A DNA stretch of 35,286 nucleotides from a virus: positions 1 through 35,286 of IMG/VR virus record IMGVR_UViG_3300032242_000796, one strand, 5' to 3'. The notes below the pieces were generated by a model, which had not been told where the DNA came from, made no database searches, and saw only the letters and a program-made list of their open reading frames with translations. Position 1 is the first letter of the stretch, and every line of letters starts with the position of its first letter. Of the stretch, positions 8,999 to 15,678 are shown one piece after another. Both the position numbers and the translations under genes were made by a program.

Positions 8999-10975
8999 TT
9001 AGAACCTCACTCTCAATTCATGTTCGTACTCAAAACCGTTGTACACAATTCCGGCACCGGACGATGTAACGGTCATACCTAAATATTTTCCGTATTGCTT
9101 TGCGTCAGTCTTATATAACGTGTATCCACCAGTACCACCAGACCAAGGTATTACAACACTGCTGTTGTTTATCCAAGGAATAATCATAGAAAAATTATTA
9201 ATCCAATTTATATTTGTTCCAAGAACAACTATTGGACTTGAATTACTTTCAGAATCTACGCTTACACTAATAGTTGACGCATTTTGCAATGTCGCTTCAA
9301 TACCAATCTTTAATGCTTGCTTGGTACGAATTGGGTCTTTCATTGGGTTCAGAGAAGTCTGAACATAACTGTTTATTGATGCAGTTGTGTTTGCATACAT
9401 CTTCACGCATGAAGTGCCATCGGTACCGTACAGAGTAATCTTTCCTCCAACGGGAACCGACGCAACAAACTTTAAATTGTCTCCAGCATTTGTAAAAAAC
9501 CATTTCTTCTCAAAGAATATAGCTTGTATGTATCTGCTACTGCTTGATGTTCCTAAGCCACCTGTGTACCTAAAATTAAATGCGGCACACAAAATGTTGT
9601 TCAACAAAACTTGACCACCATTAGCGTTGCCAGTTGTAAAGTCTATGTTTGGAAATACGCCGTCTAATGAATCAGAAATCTTTGACGTTGTTGAACCTAC
9701 CAACGCATACACACCGTAATCATTCATAAACAACACTGAACGGAAGTACGGGAAAATGGCATACGCTCTTTTTGTACCCACCGATGCACTGACGTTGGTG
9801 TTTGTAAATAGCGTCGTGCCAACCGTTGTAACTCGAACGTCTGAAAACACGTTAATGCTATCGTCGCCAAAAATATACAAAAAGTTATTAGCTGACAATA
9901 ATTGAACAATGTTTCCGTGCAATGTAGCGTCAGTAAGCACTACCGTACCAGCGGATACCGTTACAAAGTCACTGTAAGAACCAGCGGCTGAGTAGTAAAT
10001 TGTTCTACCGTTAGAAATCCAAACACGACCAGAAAACGATTGAATGCCTGAATTAATGCCGGTATTAATAATTGCTTTAGCTGTAGCGTTAGAACCACCA
10101 CCACTTGATATTGAAACTGTAATGTTGGCTGTGTTTGTATAACCAGAGCCGACATTAGTCATAATGACTTGCGTCACAATGTTGCCGCTAACAATAGCTT
10201 GACCTGCTGCATTAACGCCGCCGCCACCGGAAATAGTCACGGTTGGGTTAGACGTATAACCAACACCACCGTTAGTCACTAAAACAGCTACAGTGCCTTG
10301 AGCAAATGTGGTGATAGACGCTACAGCATTAGCACCAGAACCTCCGCCGCCGTTAAAAGTAACAGTCGGAGAAGACGTATAACCTGTGCCAGCTTCTAAC
10401 AAAGTAACAGACGAAACGGCATTAGCCGAGATGGTAGCAATAGCTGTAGCTTGTATTCCGTTCGTCTGATTCGGTGCGGATATAACGACAGAAGGGGCAG
10501 ACGTATATCCTGACCCTTTACTGACGATACCAATAGAACCCACTGAACCAATAGAAATTAAATCAACCGCATCCCACGTAAAGTAACCTTTAGCCGGGTC
10601 AATAATAAGAACACGGTCATTTTTCCACTGGCTAACATTCATGCCGCTGGTTGAGAACGTACCAGCCGCTGCTATTGTTCCTTTAACATTGGTTGTTAAG
10701 TTTACGTATTCACAGCTTCCGTCATCTTGAAAAGCTACTAAATAATCCGTAATGCCAATGTTTGCTGAGAAGAAATTAACAACAGTATGAGCAAATGTAA
10801 CGCTACCAACAGCGTCATACGTAGGAGTAATCTTTAGGTTGCCATAGCCAATAGGCATGGCGTTCTCAAGCCAGTAGAACTCATCGTCACCAATAGCCGT
10901 GCGGTTAGCTTTCGTGTTGACGCCACGAAAGTTCTTAACGACTTCATACGATTTTTTTTGTTCTGCCGCTGCCAT
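8999..10975 (-). CDS. P22 gp10-like packaged-DNA stabilisation / tail hub protein with repeat insertion, 658 aa
   Basis: The N-terminus (residues 10-45, with NFRGVNTKANRTAIGDDEFY) and the long beta-rich body with segments such as SGRVWISNGRTIYYSA match the family of phage stabilisation or tail-hub proteins that plug the portal after packaging. Between residues about 147 and 305 there are four tandem copies of a roughly 40-residue unit beginning G-x-GYTSxP-T-V and followed by a Gly-rich loop (GYT at about 156, 198, 239 and 278). This looks like a beta-solenoid insertion in the hub. It follows the gp4-like connector directly. Confidence is good for the general role and moderate for the exact homologue. 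Confidence 0.78.
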   Translation of the reverse strand: MAAAEQKKSYEVVKNFRGVNTKANRTAIGDDEFYWLENAMPIGYGNLKITPTYDAVGSVTFAHTVVNFFSANIGITDYLVAFQDDGSCEYVNLTTNVKGTIAAAGTFSTSGMNVSQWKNDRVLIIDPAKGYFTWDAVDLISIGSVGSIGIVSKGSGYTSAPSVVISAPNQTNGIQATAIATISANAVSSVTLLEAGTGYTSSPTVTFNGGGGSGANAVASITTFAQGTVAVLVTNGGVGYTSNPTVTISGGGGVNAAGQAIVSGNIVTQVIMTNVGSGYTNTANITVSISSGGGSNATAKAIINTGINSGIQSFSGRVWISNGRTIYYSAAGSYSDFVTVSAGTVVLTDATLHGNIVQLLSANNFLYIFGDDSINVFSDVRVTTVGTTLFTNTNVSASVGTKRAYAIFPYFRSVLFMNDYGVYALVGSTTSKISDSLDGVFPNIDFTTGNANGGQVLLNNILCAAFNFRYTGGLGTSSSSRYIQAIFFEKKWFFTNAGDNLKFVASVPVGGKITLYGTDGTSCVKMYANTTASINSYVQTSLNPMKDPIRTKQALKIGIEATLQNASTISVSVDSESNSSPIVVLGTNINWINNFSMIIPWINNSSVVIPWSGGTGGYTLYKTDAKQYGKYLGMTVTSSGAGIVYNGFEYEHELRVRF

Positions 10976-10978
10976 GAC

Positions 10979-11824
10979 CTAGTACGCTCTAGAGTAAGGG
11001 TCAGGCAGTCTCCGAGTGTAGATGGACGCCTGAACCGCTTGGATTTGCTGTTTGTACTGCCCTAAATAAATCTCAGCCTCACCAAACGACTGTTCATAGT
11101 ATTTGGCTAAATAAGCAGCATAAAACTTAACTGGATTAGAAAACGGGTCGTTAATGTTGTCCGTATCAGACAAATTCACTAAATCTGTCGGCAGAAGAAC
11201 CGTATCTAAATCAATTGTGTAAGCTATGTCAGGAACGGGTCCAATATAAATTTGAGATTGCCCGTAAATACTATAGGCAACCGGCGTTCCGATGCGGTTC
11301 TGCCAATAACGCAACTGTGCGTTAAAGTCAGTCCAAGCCATATACCGCAACGGTATTCTGGAATTTCCCCAATAGAGGTTAATGTTGATGACGTCCAGAG
11401 TAAGATTTCCAGACGGCAAACAAGAATAATTAATTAATTCTGAGGGTCCGGCATACTGAATCGTGGCCGTGCCGCTAGTAAACGGTGTACTTGGCGGGTA
11501 AATGTTGTTTGCGGAAGGGTAATTAGGAGCGTCTCCTAAAATACCGCCAACAGTTACCGCATAAATAAAGATATTGGAAAATACGTAATCACCCGCATTT
11601 ACAACTAAGCCGGATGCCCAAATAACAGGGGTTTTACCGCCAGCCACCGGGGTGCAGGGCGTTTGGCTTGTTTGGACCGTGCGGAGACACCCTGTATCAC
11701 GAACAACACGCGCTCTAGCACTGTTAATGTAGTCGGTTAGCTGACTATTAGTGTAAAAGTTTGCGTTTGCATCGTGCAACAGGTATCTGACAGAAGTAAT
11801 GTAGCTTTGCAGGGTCTGCGACAT
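10979..11824 (-). CDS. gp4-like head-to-tail adaptor protein, 281 aa
   Basis: The N-terminal helical pattern (ITSVRYLLHDANANFYTNSQ followed by LTDYINSARARVVRDTGC) is typical of phage adaptor or tail-accessory proteins of the P22 gp4 type, which dock under the portal. Later strands include LRYMAWTDFNAQLRYWQNR. The C-terminus has Tyr-rich helices (NPVKFYAAYLAKYYEQSFGE). The size fits, somewhat longer than gp4. The gene is directly upstream of the gp10-like stabiliser, which fits a connector-assembly order. Confidence 0.75.
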   Translation of the reverse strand: MSQTLQSYITSVRYLLHDANANFYTNSQLTDYINSARARVVRDTGCLRTVQTSQTPCTPVAGGKTPVIWASGLVVNAGDYVFSNIFIYAVTVGGILGDAPNYPSANNIYPPSTPFTSGTATIQYAGPSELINYSCLPSGNLTLDVININLYWGNSRIPLRYMAWTDFNAQLRYWQNRIGTPVAYSIYGQSQIYIGPVPDIAYTIDLDTVLLPTDLVNLSDTDNINDPFSNPVKFYAAYLAKYYEQSFGEAEIYLGQYKQQIQAVQASIYTRRLPDPYSRAY

Positions 11825-11836
11825 TTACGGTCCATA

Positions 11837-12169
11837 TTAAGCTGCTACGTTGACTTTTCCCCCTGCCTCTTTAGAAGGCAAGGGTACTCTTTCAACCACC
11901 GGGGATAACGAGTGGACTTTTTTTGGCGGCTGGTCCGTAATCAGAATCTTTTCAAGGATTTTTAATCCGGCAGGAATATCTGCCTTCGTCTGAATCATCG
12001 CCAACCGCGCCATATACGGTTCTTTATCAGGGTCGTTATGCCCGAATATGTGACAAACAGCCTCCAGAGGCACCTCCACACTCTCACCCACCGGAAACGT
12101 GTAAGGTATGTAGTTGTAGCTAAAGGTTATGGGTTTTTCCCATTTGTTTGTCACATAGACGGTTTGCAT
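11837..12169 (-). CDS. Conserved structural-region phage protein, 110 aa
   Basis: No named family is assigned. The first 45 residues form a likely small beta domain (VYVTNKWEKPITFSYNYIPY then FPVGESVEVPLEAVCHIFGH). A helical part around TKADIPAGLKILEKILI follows, and then a Pro/Val-rich tail. It is soluble, without a signal peptide. Lying between the decoration-like genes and the adaptor, it is probably a virion or head-completion protein. No ribosome site is obvious; coupling to the gene two bases upstream is likely. Confidence 0.65.
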   Translation of the reverse strand: MQTVYVTNKWEKPITFSYNYIPYTFPVGESVEVPLEAVCHIFGHNDPDKEPYMARLAMIQTKADIPAGLKILEKILITDQPPKKVHSLSPVVERVPLPSKEAGGKVNVAA

Positions 12170-12171
12170 AA

Positions 12172-12618
12172 TTAGAAGTTCACTGTATCGCCATATACGC
12201 GAATGTCAACAGTGCCAGCTACGTTGGCATTGACCTTCACATATAGAGCTTGGCTGTTGTAACCCGACACGATGACGTTGCCACCATTGATAGCAACATC
12301 TTGGAACGTGCCAGTACCCGTAAGACTAGTGAGAGTAACATTAGCGACTACTGCGTTGCTAACATTGCCGTCGTTACTAGACAGAATCGCAATGTTGCCA
12401 GTTGTTACGTTGGCACTTGGATTTTGAATAGTAACGCGACGAACGATAACAGAACCAGAAGTAACTACGCTATTACCAGAAGTCAAACCACCAATAAGGA
12501 TGGGAAGGGCAACAACAGCATTTCCAGTGGCAGCCAAAGAAACTCCGGCAGCCGAAGCAATTGCATAATTGCCGAAACTATCAGGTAGTCTTTGTCCGAC
12601 TGAATCTGGATTTGCCAT
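12172..12618 (-). CDS. Beta-rich head decoration-like protein, 148 aa
   Basis: The protein is made of short Val/Thr/Asn/Ala-rich strands (VIVRRVTIQNPSANVTTGNI, then ALYVKVNANVAGTVDIRVYG) and has almost no Lys, Glu or Cys. This matches small jelly-roll or Ig-like phage surface proteins. It lies two genes downstream of the capsid gene. AGGGGG precedes the ATG. A capsid-decorating or fibre-like role is inferred; no specific family is recognised. Confidence 0.66.
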   Translation of the reverse strand: MANPDSVGQRLPDSFGNYAIASAAGVSLAATGNAVVALPILIGGLTSGNSVVTSGSVIVRRVTIQNPSANVTTGNIAILSSNDGNVSNAVVANVTLTSLTGTGTFQDVAINGGNVIVSGYNSQALYVKVNANVAGTVDIRVYGDTVNF

Positions 12619-12627
12619 GATTCCCCC

Positions 12628-12954
12628 TTACGATGCGAAGGTGCTGCTGACGCTCTGACCACCGTTGGTAGCCAACAGAGTCACAACATCGCTTGTTGCA
12701 GTTGTCTTAGCGTACACGTTGACACCATCAGAGATGATGACACCACCAGTGTTAGCTGGCAGAACTGTAGCGTTTGACGAACCGTTGTAAGCCAAAATGG
12801 AAGTATTGGCTTGTGGGAACATAACGTAAACACCGGCTGGAACAACTGTACCGTTACCTGTGCTAACTGCCGTAACAGTTGTTGTCAGGAAATAGGCACC
12901 AGCGGTGTTCGATTGTGCGCCAGCAAGAATAATTTTATTGGTACTTAGTGACAT
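12628..12954 (-). CDS. Small beta-rich capsid-associated protein, 108 aa
   Basis: The protein starts SLSTNKIILAGAQSNTAGAY and continues in short strands rich in Val, Thr, Ala and Gly, such as VVPAGVYVMFPQANTSILAY. It has no Cys and few charged residues. Directly downstream of the major capsid gene and preceded by AAGGAG, it fits a head decoration or stabilising protein, a common partner of HK97-fold capsids. No clear similarity to lambda gpD is visible. Confidence 0.66.
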   Translation of the reverse strand: MSLSTNKIILAGAQSNTAGAYFLTTTVTAVSTGNGTVVPAGVYVMFPQANTSILAYNGSSNATVLPANTGGVIISDGVNVYAKTTATSDVVTLLATNGGQSVSSTFAS

Positions 12955-12964
12955 GGTTAGCTCC

Positions 12965-13966
12965 TTAGATGCTTAGAGAGTTGTAACCCGACACCACTGA
13001 CATCGACTTAGGCTTAGTTGAAACCAACTCAGCAATCATCAATACAGCACCAACATAACCAATCTGCCAGTTTGGCAGGGTCGATTCAAAACCAGTAAAC
13101 ACGAACGAACCTTGCTCATGGATGTAAAGCGACAGGTAATTAGTGTTCAGGAAGTAAACCGTACCTTCTGGACAGTAGGGGTCAGGATAAATAGGTACAC
13201 CAGCAACCATCAAAGCACGGAACGCTGCTTGTGGGCCGTTTGTGTCGCCGTCAAAGCCGTGACCGGGAGTGATGACGTACTGCTCTTGACCGACAAAGTC
13301 TTGAGCCAACAGGGTCCATGTACCAAAACCGCAAACACCAAACGAAGGCACTTCAGCACCGTTTTTAACAGTACCTGAAATGTATTGCAGGATGTTTTGA
13401 CGAGTTGGGTTCACGTTACCGGCTGAGTACGACTTTGACTGCCACCAGCTATAGGCTGAACGGCTGATATTGCCGTATGTGCCTGAAGCAGAAACAGCGG
13501 CTGGCAAGCCAGTGAACTGTTGCGTGTTAGTGCTGTTGGTGTACAAGGCTGTTGCCATTGCATCCATCATCACGTTAGTCGCATCGTTCATACGGGCTTC
13601 AATCAATGGAATGATTGCAGCATCTTGCTGAACTGCACCTTCCATACCGAGGAACGGTACTGGAGCAATCATCAGCTTCAGGTCGAATTCAGCGTTGAAA
13701 GCACCTTGCTGGACTGATGGCTGGTTAAACGAACCAGAGTAGTCAGACCATTGTGCGTTCACAAACTGTGCGCCTTGAACGGGAACGGTTACGGAAGAAA
13801 CACCACCGGAAGCCTGTTGCGAGTTAGCAATCAGAGCCGCCATGAGCGGTGTCGAGTTGTATAGTTGAACTACCAGCTTCGGAATGAACGCACGCCGTGT
13901 GACGTAAGTCAACTCGGTATATTGCGTACTACCTGTTGCTGGAATGATACCGCCACCAATAGGCAT
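12965..13966 (-). CDS. Major capsid protein (HK97-type), 333 aa
   Basis: Length and position after a coiled-coil scaffold-like gene and before decoration-like genes fit a podovirus major head protein. The N-terminal part contains ELTYVTRRAFIPKLVVQLYN and then STPLMAALIANS, as in phage capsid proteins of this class. Further segments are FLGMEGAVQQDAAIIPLIEA with RMNDATNVMMDAMATALY (spine-helix-like) and FGTWTLLAQDFVGQEQYVI. GGAGA lies upstream of the ATG. No fused scaffold domain is seen. HK97 fold is known for the family and is inferred here. Confidence 0.85.
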   Translation of the reverse strand: MPIGGGIIPATGSTQYTELTYVTRRAFIPKLVVQLYNSTPLMAALIANSQQASGGVSSVTVPVQGAQFVNAQWSDYSGSFNQPSVQQGAFNAEFDLKLMIAPVPFLGMEGAVQQDAAIIPLIEARMNDATNVMMDAMATALYTNSTNTQQFTGLPAAVSASGTYGNISRSAYSWWQSKSYSAGNVNPTRQNILQYISGTVKNGAEVPSFGVCGFGTWTLLAQDFVGQEQYVITPGHGFDGDTNGPQAAFRALMVAGVPIYPDPYCPEGTVYFLNTNYLSLYIHEQGSFVFTGFESTLPNWQIGYVGAVLMIAELVSTKPKSMSVVSGYNSLSI

Positions 13967-14000
13967 GGTTATCTCCTAAAAAACTTTATCCCCTACTAAA

Positions 14001-14531
14001 TTAAAATCCAATAGGACGTCTGTTTTGACGTAACTCTTGGAGTGCTTTTGATGCTTCGTCTCTAGCTGCACCGACAGGGTTCTTGTAGTATTTACCTAGG
14101 TCGAACTTGCTGACGGCTGACGGGTTGTAACCTGTTGGCGTTGGTGTAGCGGATTGTTTCATCCACTGCCAGTATTCCGCAGCCGACTCATGGTTAGTTA
14201 TGCCTTTTTCCAGCATAATTTTTTCCACTTCATGAATATCGTCTTCAGTCTGCACAAAACCTTTTTTCATTAGCTTGCTACGGCGTGATTCAAGGTCGCG
14301 TACAGCATCTTGCTCTCTGTCTTTTGCGTCACGTTCCATAAGCCGCTGTTCTAGCTTATCGACATACGATTTTGTGCTGGTTTCAATATCCAACTCAGGA
14401 ATGACGAGGTCTGGTTTAATTTGCTTAGTTAAACGCAAAACATCTTTTCTAGTTGCTGGATTGTGTGAAAGTTCTTCCATTAACAACGCCATTTGGTCGC
14501 GTTGCTCAAAAGACATATCTTCAAGACTCAT
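14001..14531 (-). CDS. Probable capsid scaffolding protein, 176 aa
   Basis: The protein is highly charged and mostly helical (residues about 5-125), with a coiled-coil segment around KSYVDKLEQRLMERDAKDRE. A Pro/Thr spacer (TPTPTGYNPS) follows, then a basic C-terminal tail ending RQNRRPIGF. Phage scaffolds commonly are helical with a basic capsid-binding C-terminus, and the gene lies directly upstream of the capsid gene. AGGGGA precedes the ATG. The role is inferred from these features. Confidence 0.72.
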   Translation of the reverse strand: MSLEDMSFEQRDQMALLMEELSHNPATRKDVLRLTKQIKPDLVIPELDIETSTKSYVDKLEQRLMERDAKDREQDAVRDLESRRSKLMKKGFVQTEDDIHEVEKIMLEKGITNHESAAEYWQWMKQSATPTPTGYNPSAVSKFDLGKYYKNPVGAARDEASKALQELRQNRRPIGF

Positions 14532-14549
14532 TTTTATCCCCTAATTACG

Positions 14550-14735
14550 TTAGATTACTTTTTTACCGTCACCGGGCTTTTGAACGCCCATCTTGTTCTT
14601 GCTACCAATCTTGCCAGCAGCATTAAGACCGCCAAATTCTTCATAGCGGGGAGGGTTCGTTACAACACCGTTTTGCTGGTTGTTGTCGGTAGGACGGCGA
14701 GGGCTGTTAGCACCTCTTGGTTTAAACAGGTCCAT
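14550..14735 (-). CDS. Small basic disordered phage protein, 61 aa
   Basis: A short polar protein rich in Pro, Gly, Asn, Lys and Arg (MDLFKPRGANSPRRPTDNNQ), with no membrane segment and no recognised domain. AAGGAA precedes the ATG. It lies between two scaffold-like genes in the head operon, so a minor head or assembly role is possible, but nothing in the sequence proves it. Confidence 0.6.
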   Translation of the reverse strand: MDLFKPRGANSPRRPTDNNQQNGVVTNPPRYEEFGGLNAAGKIGSKNKMGVQKPGDGKKVI

Positions 14736-14744
14736 GATAATTCC

Positions 14745-15245
14745 TTACATTGGAGTGGGTTGAGGTGAAGCACCGCCACCACCGGCACCGGGCATACTCA
14801 TCGGAGAAGGTGCTGCTCCGGGCATTGGCGGGAGGTTCGGGACCATAGGAGCTTGCGACATTGCACGGCCTTCTGGTGTTGCTCCACCGGCTTGCGGCAA
14901 GTTCTGTAGCATCTGAATAATTTCAGATTGCTGGAGTTCATTTGTTTTTTGCTTGCGAGGGCCAATCAAGCCAGTTAACGCACGAATAGCGTTCAATGCT
15001 TTTTGACCTTCTGGAGATTCACTACCTAGACTTGGCAAGGCTTGTTCAATCAAATCCATTGCCATCGAGATGTTGACTAGCGCACCTTCACGATTTCCCA
15101 TCTTTGGTTCTGGCGTAGACATCGGTGCCGACATAGGGGCCGTTGTCGAGTCAGACATTGCTGTCGTGTTCTCAGGAGCAGCTTCAGCGGGGTTACCCTG
15201 TTGCTTGCCAATCAATTCCATTAACTTATCGGGTGGTACGCTCAT
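14745..15245 (-). CDS. Met/Pro/Ala-rich head-operon protein, 166 aa
   Basis: A low-complexity N-terminus (residues 1-50, Pro, Ser, Met, Thr) and a Gly/Pro/Met-rich C-terminus (about 120-166) flank one helical core, ALVNISMAMDLIEQALPSLG through ALNAIRALTGLIGP. Proteins of this make-up occur before scaffold and capsid genes in several podovirus-like phages and are thought to assist head assembly; no function is proven. It is the first gene after the internal promoter at 15275-15302. AGAGG precedes the ATG. Confidence 0.68.
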   Translation of the reverse strand: MSVPPDKLMELIGKQQGNPAEAAPENTTAMSDSTTAPMSAPMSTPEPKMGNREGALVNISMAMDLIEQALPSLGSESPEGQKALNAIRALTGLIGPRKQKTNELQQSEIIQMLQNLPQAGGATPEGRAMSQAPMVPNLPPMPGAAPSPMSMPGAGGGGASPQPTPM

Positions 15246-15258
15246 AAATAACCTCTAT

Positions 15259-15272
15259 CGTCTAGCTAGACG
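15259..15272. promoter_or_regulatory. Perfect 14-bp palindrome at predicted start of head-operon transcript
   Basis: CGTCTAGCTAGACG is fully self-complementary. It lies three bases downstream of the leftward -10 element at 15275-15280, so the predicted +1 falls inside it. It could be an operator for a dimeric repressor or form a hairpin at the 5' end of the mRNA. No matching second copy was noticed elsewhere in the window. Confidence 0.5.
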
Positions 15273-15274
15273 CG

Positions 15275-15302
15275 ATTAGACCAGACTATCAGTAAATGTC
15301 AA
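15275..15302 (-). promoter_or_regulatory. Leftward sigma70-like promoter for scaffold-capsid genes
   Basis: On the minus strand a perfect -35 (TTGACA, 15302-15297) is followed by a 16-bp spacer and a -10 of TCTAAT (15280-15275, five of six consensus bases). The leader to the ATG at 15245 is short, about 20 nt, and holds an AGAGG ribosome site. This would supply extra transcript for scaffold, capsid and decoration genes. Confidence 0.62.
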
Positions 15303-15304
15303 GT

Positions 15305-15347
15305 GGGGGAGTACATCCCCTCCCCCTTGGGTTTAATCCACAAGGGG
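15305..15347 (-). other. Two mutually exclusive hairpins upstream of head-operon promoter
   Basis: On the minus strand CCCCTTG (15347-15341) can pair with CAAGGGG (15329-15323), or GGGGGAG (15326-15320) can pair with CTCCCCC (15311-15305). The two 7-bp stems share bases 15323-15326, so only one can form fully. There is no T run, so this is not a standard terminator. It lies between the micro-genes and the -35 box and may mark an attenuation, pausing or RNA-processing point. Confidence 0.4.
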
Positions 15348-15352
15348 ATTAA

Positions 15353-15394
15353 TTACTTACGACCTTTACGGCCTTTACGTTTCATGCGTGCCAT
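15353..15394 (-). CDS. 13-codon basic micro-gene (second of a pair)
   Basis: The ATG at 15394 encodes MARMKRKGRKGRK and then TAA. GGAGA is seven bases upstream. Eight of thirteen residues are Lys or Arg. The peptide resembles the one encoded at 15463-15504 in length, basic pattern and ribosome site. Such a peptide could bind nucleic acid or a phage or host RNA-binding factor; it could also be a translated leader. Too short for family assignment. Confidence 0.45.
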   Translation of the reverse strand: MARMKRKGRKGRK

Positions 15395-15462
15395 GGTTTA
15401 TCTCCAATATGCAGCGGCCAACTTAAAAGAGGAAGTCAGCCATACCTCATCCCTTGCGGGAA

Positions 15463-15504
15463 TTAACGACGGGTCTTGCGACCACGCTTCATTTTTTTGT
15501 ACAT
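15463..15504 (-). CDS. 13-codon basic micro-gene (first of a pair)
   Basis: The ATG at 15504 encodes MYKKMKRGRKTRR and then TAA, with TAGGAG six bases upstream. The TAG of that ribosome site is also the stop codon of the 54-aa gene before it, so translation is likely coupled. Eight of thirteen residues are basic. The match in length and composition to 15353-15394 argues for a duplicated, selected peptide rather than chance. Confidence 0.48.
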   Translation of the reverse strand: MYKKMKRGRKTRR

Positions 15505-15513
15505 GATGTACTC

Positions 15514-15678
15514 CTATCGCTCAGTCATGCGGCCCGTCCTTCTTGCTTGACGGGGGTTAAAAGACTTAATGCCCGACACCCGATACTGCATGGATGGCGC
15601 AGCCTCGGTCCTTTTCAGTTCGCCGGTCGATACTCTCGGCTGGTCGGATTTCGGCGTGTAATCAGGTCTAGTTGCCAT
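15514..15678 (-). CDS. Small basic protein behind the portal gene, 54 aa
   Basis: The ATG at 15678 overlaps the portal stop (TAATG). The protein begins MATRPDYTPKSDQPRVSTGE and ends ARRTGRMTER. It is basic and polar, probably disordered, with no membrane segment. The frame is uninterrupted from the coupled start to the ribosome site of the next micro-gene, supporting a real gene. Its role may be in portal or head assembly, by position only. Confidence 0.6.
   Translation of the reverse strand: MATRPDYTPKSDQPRVSTGELKRTEAAPSMQYRVSGIKSFNPRQARRTGRMTER

Noticed and set aside
15423-15443. Seven-codon frame (MADFLF and stop) between the two basic micro-genes
   Set aside because: AAGGGATGAGG lies upstream, but six residues cannot be told from chance, and it lacks the basic pattern of its neighbours.
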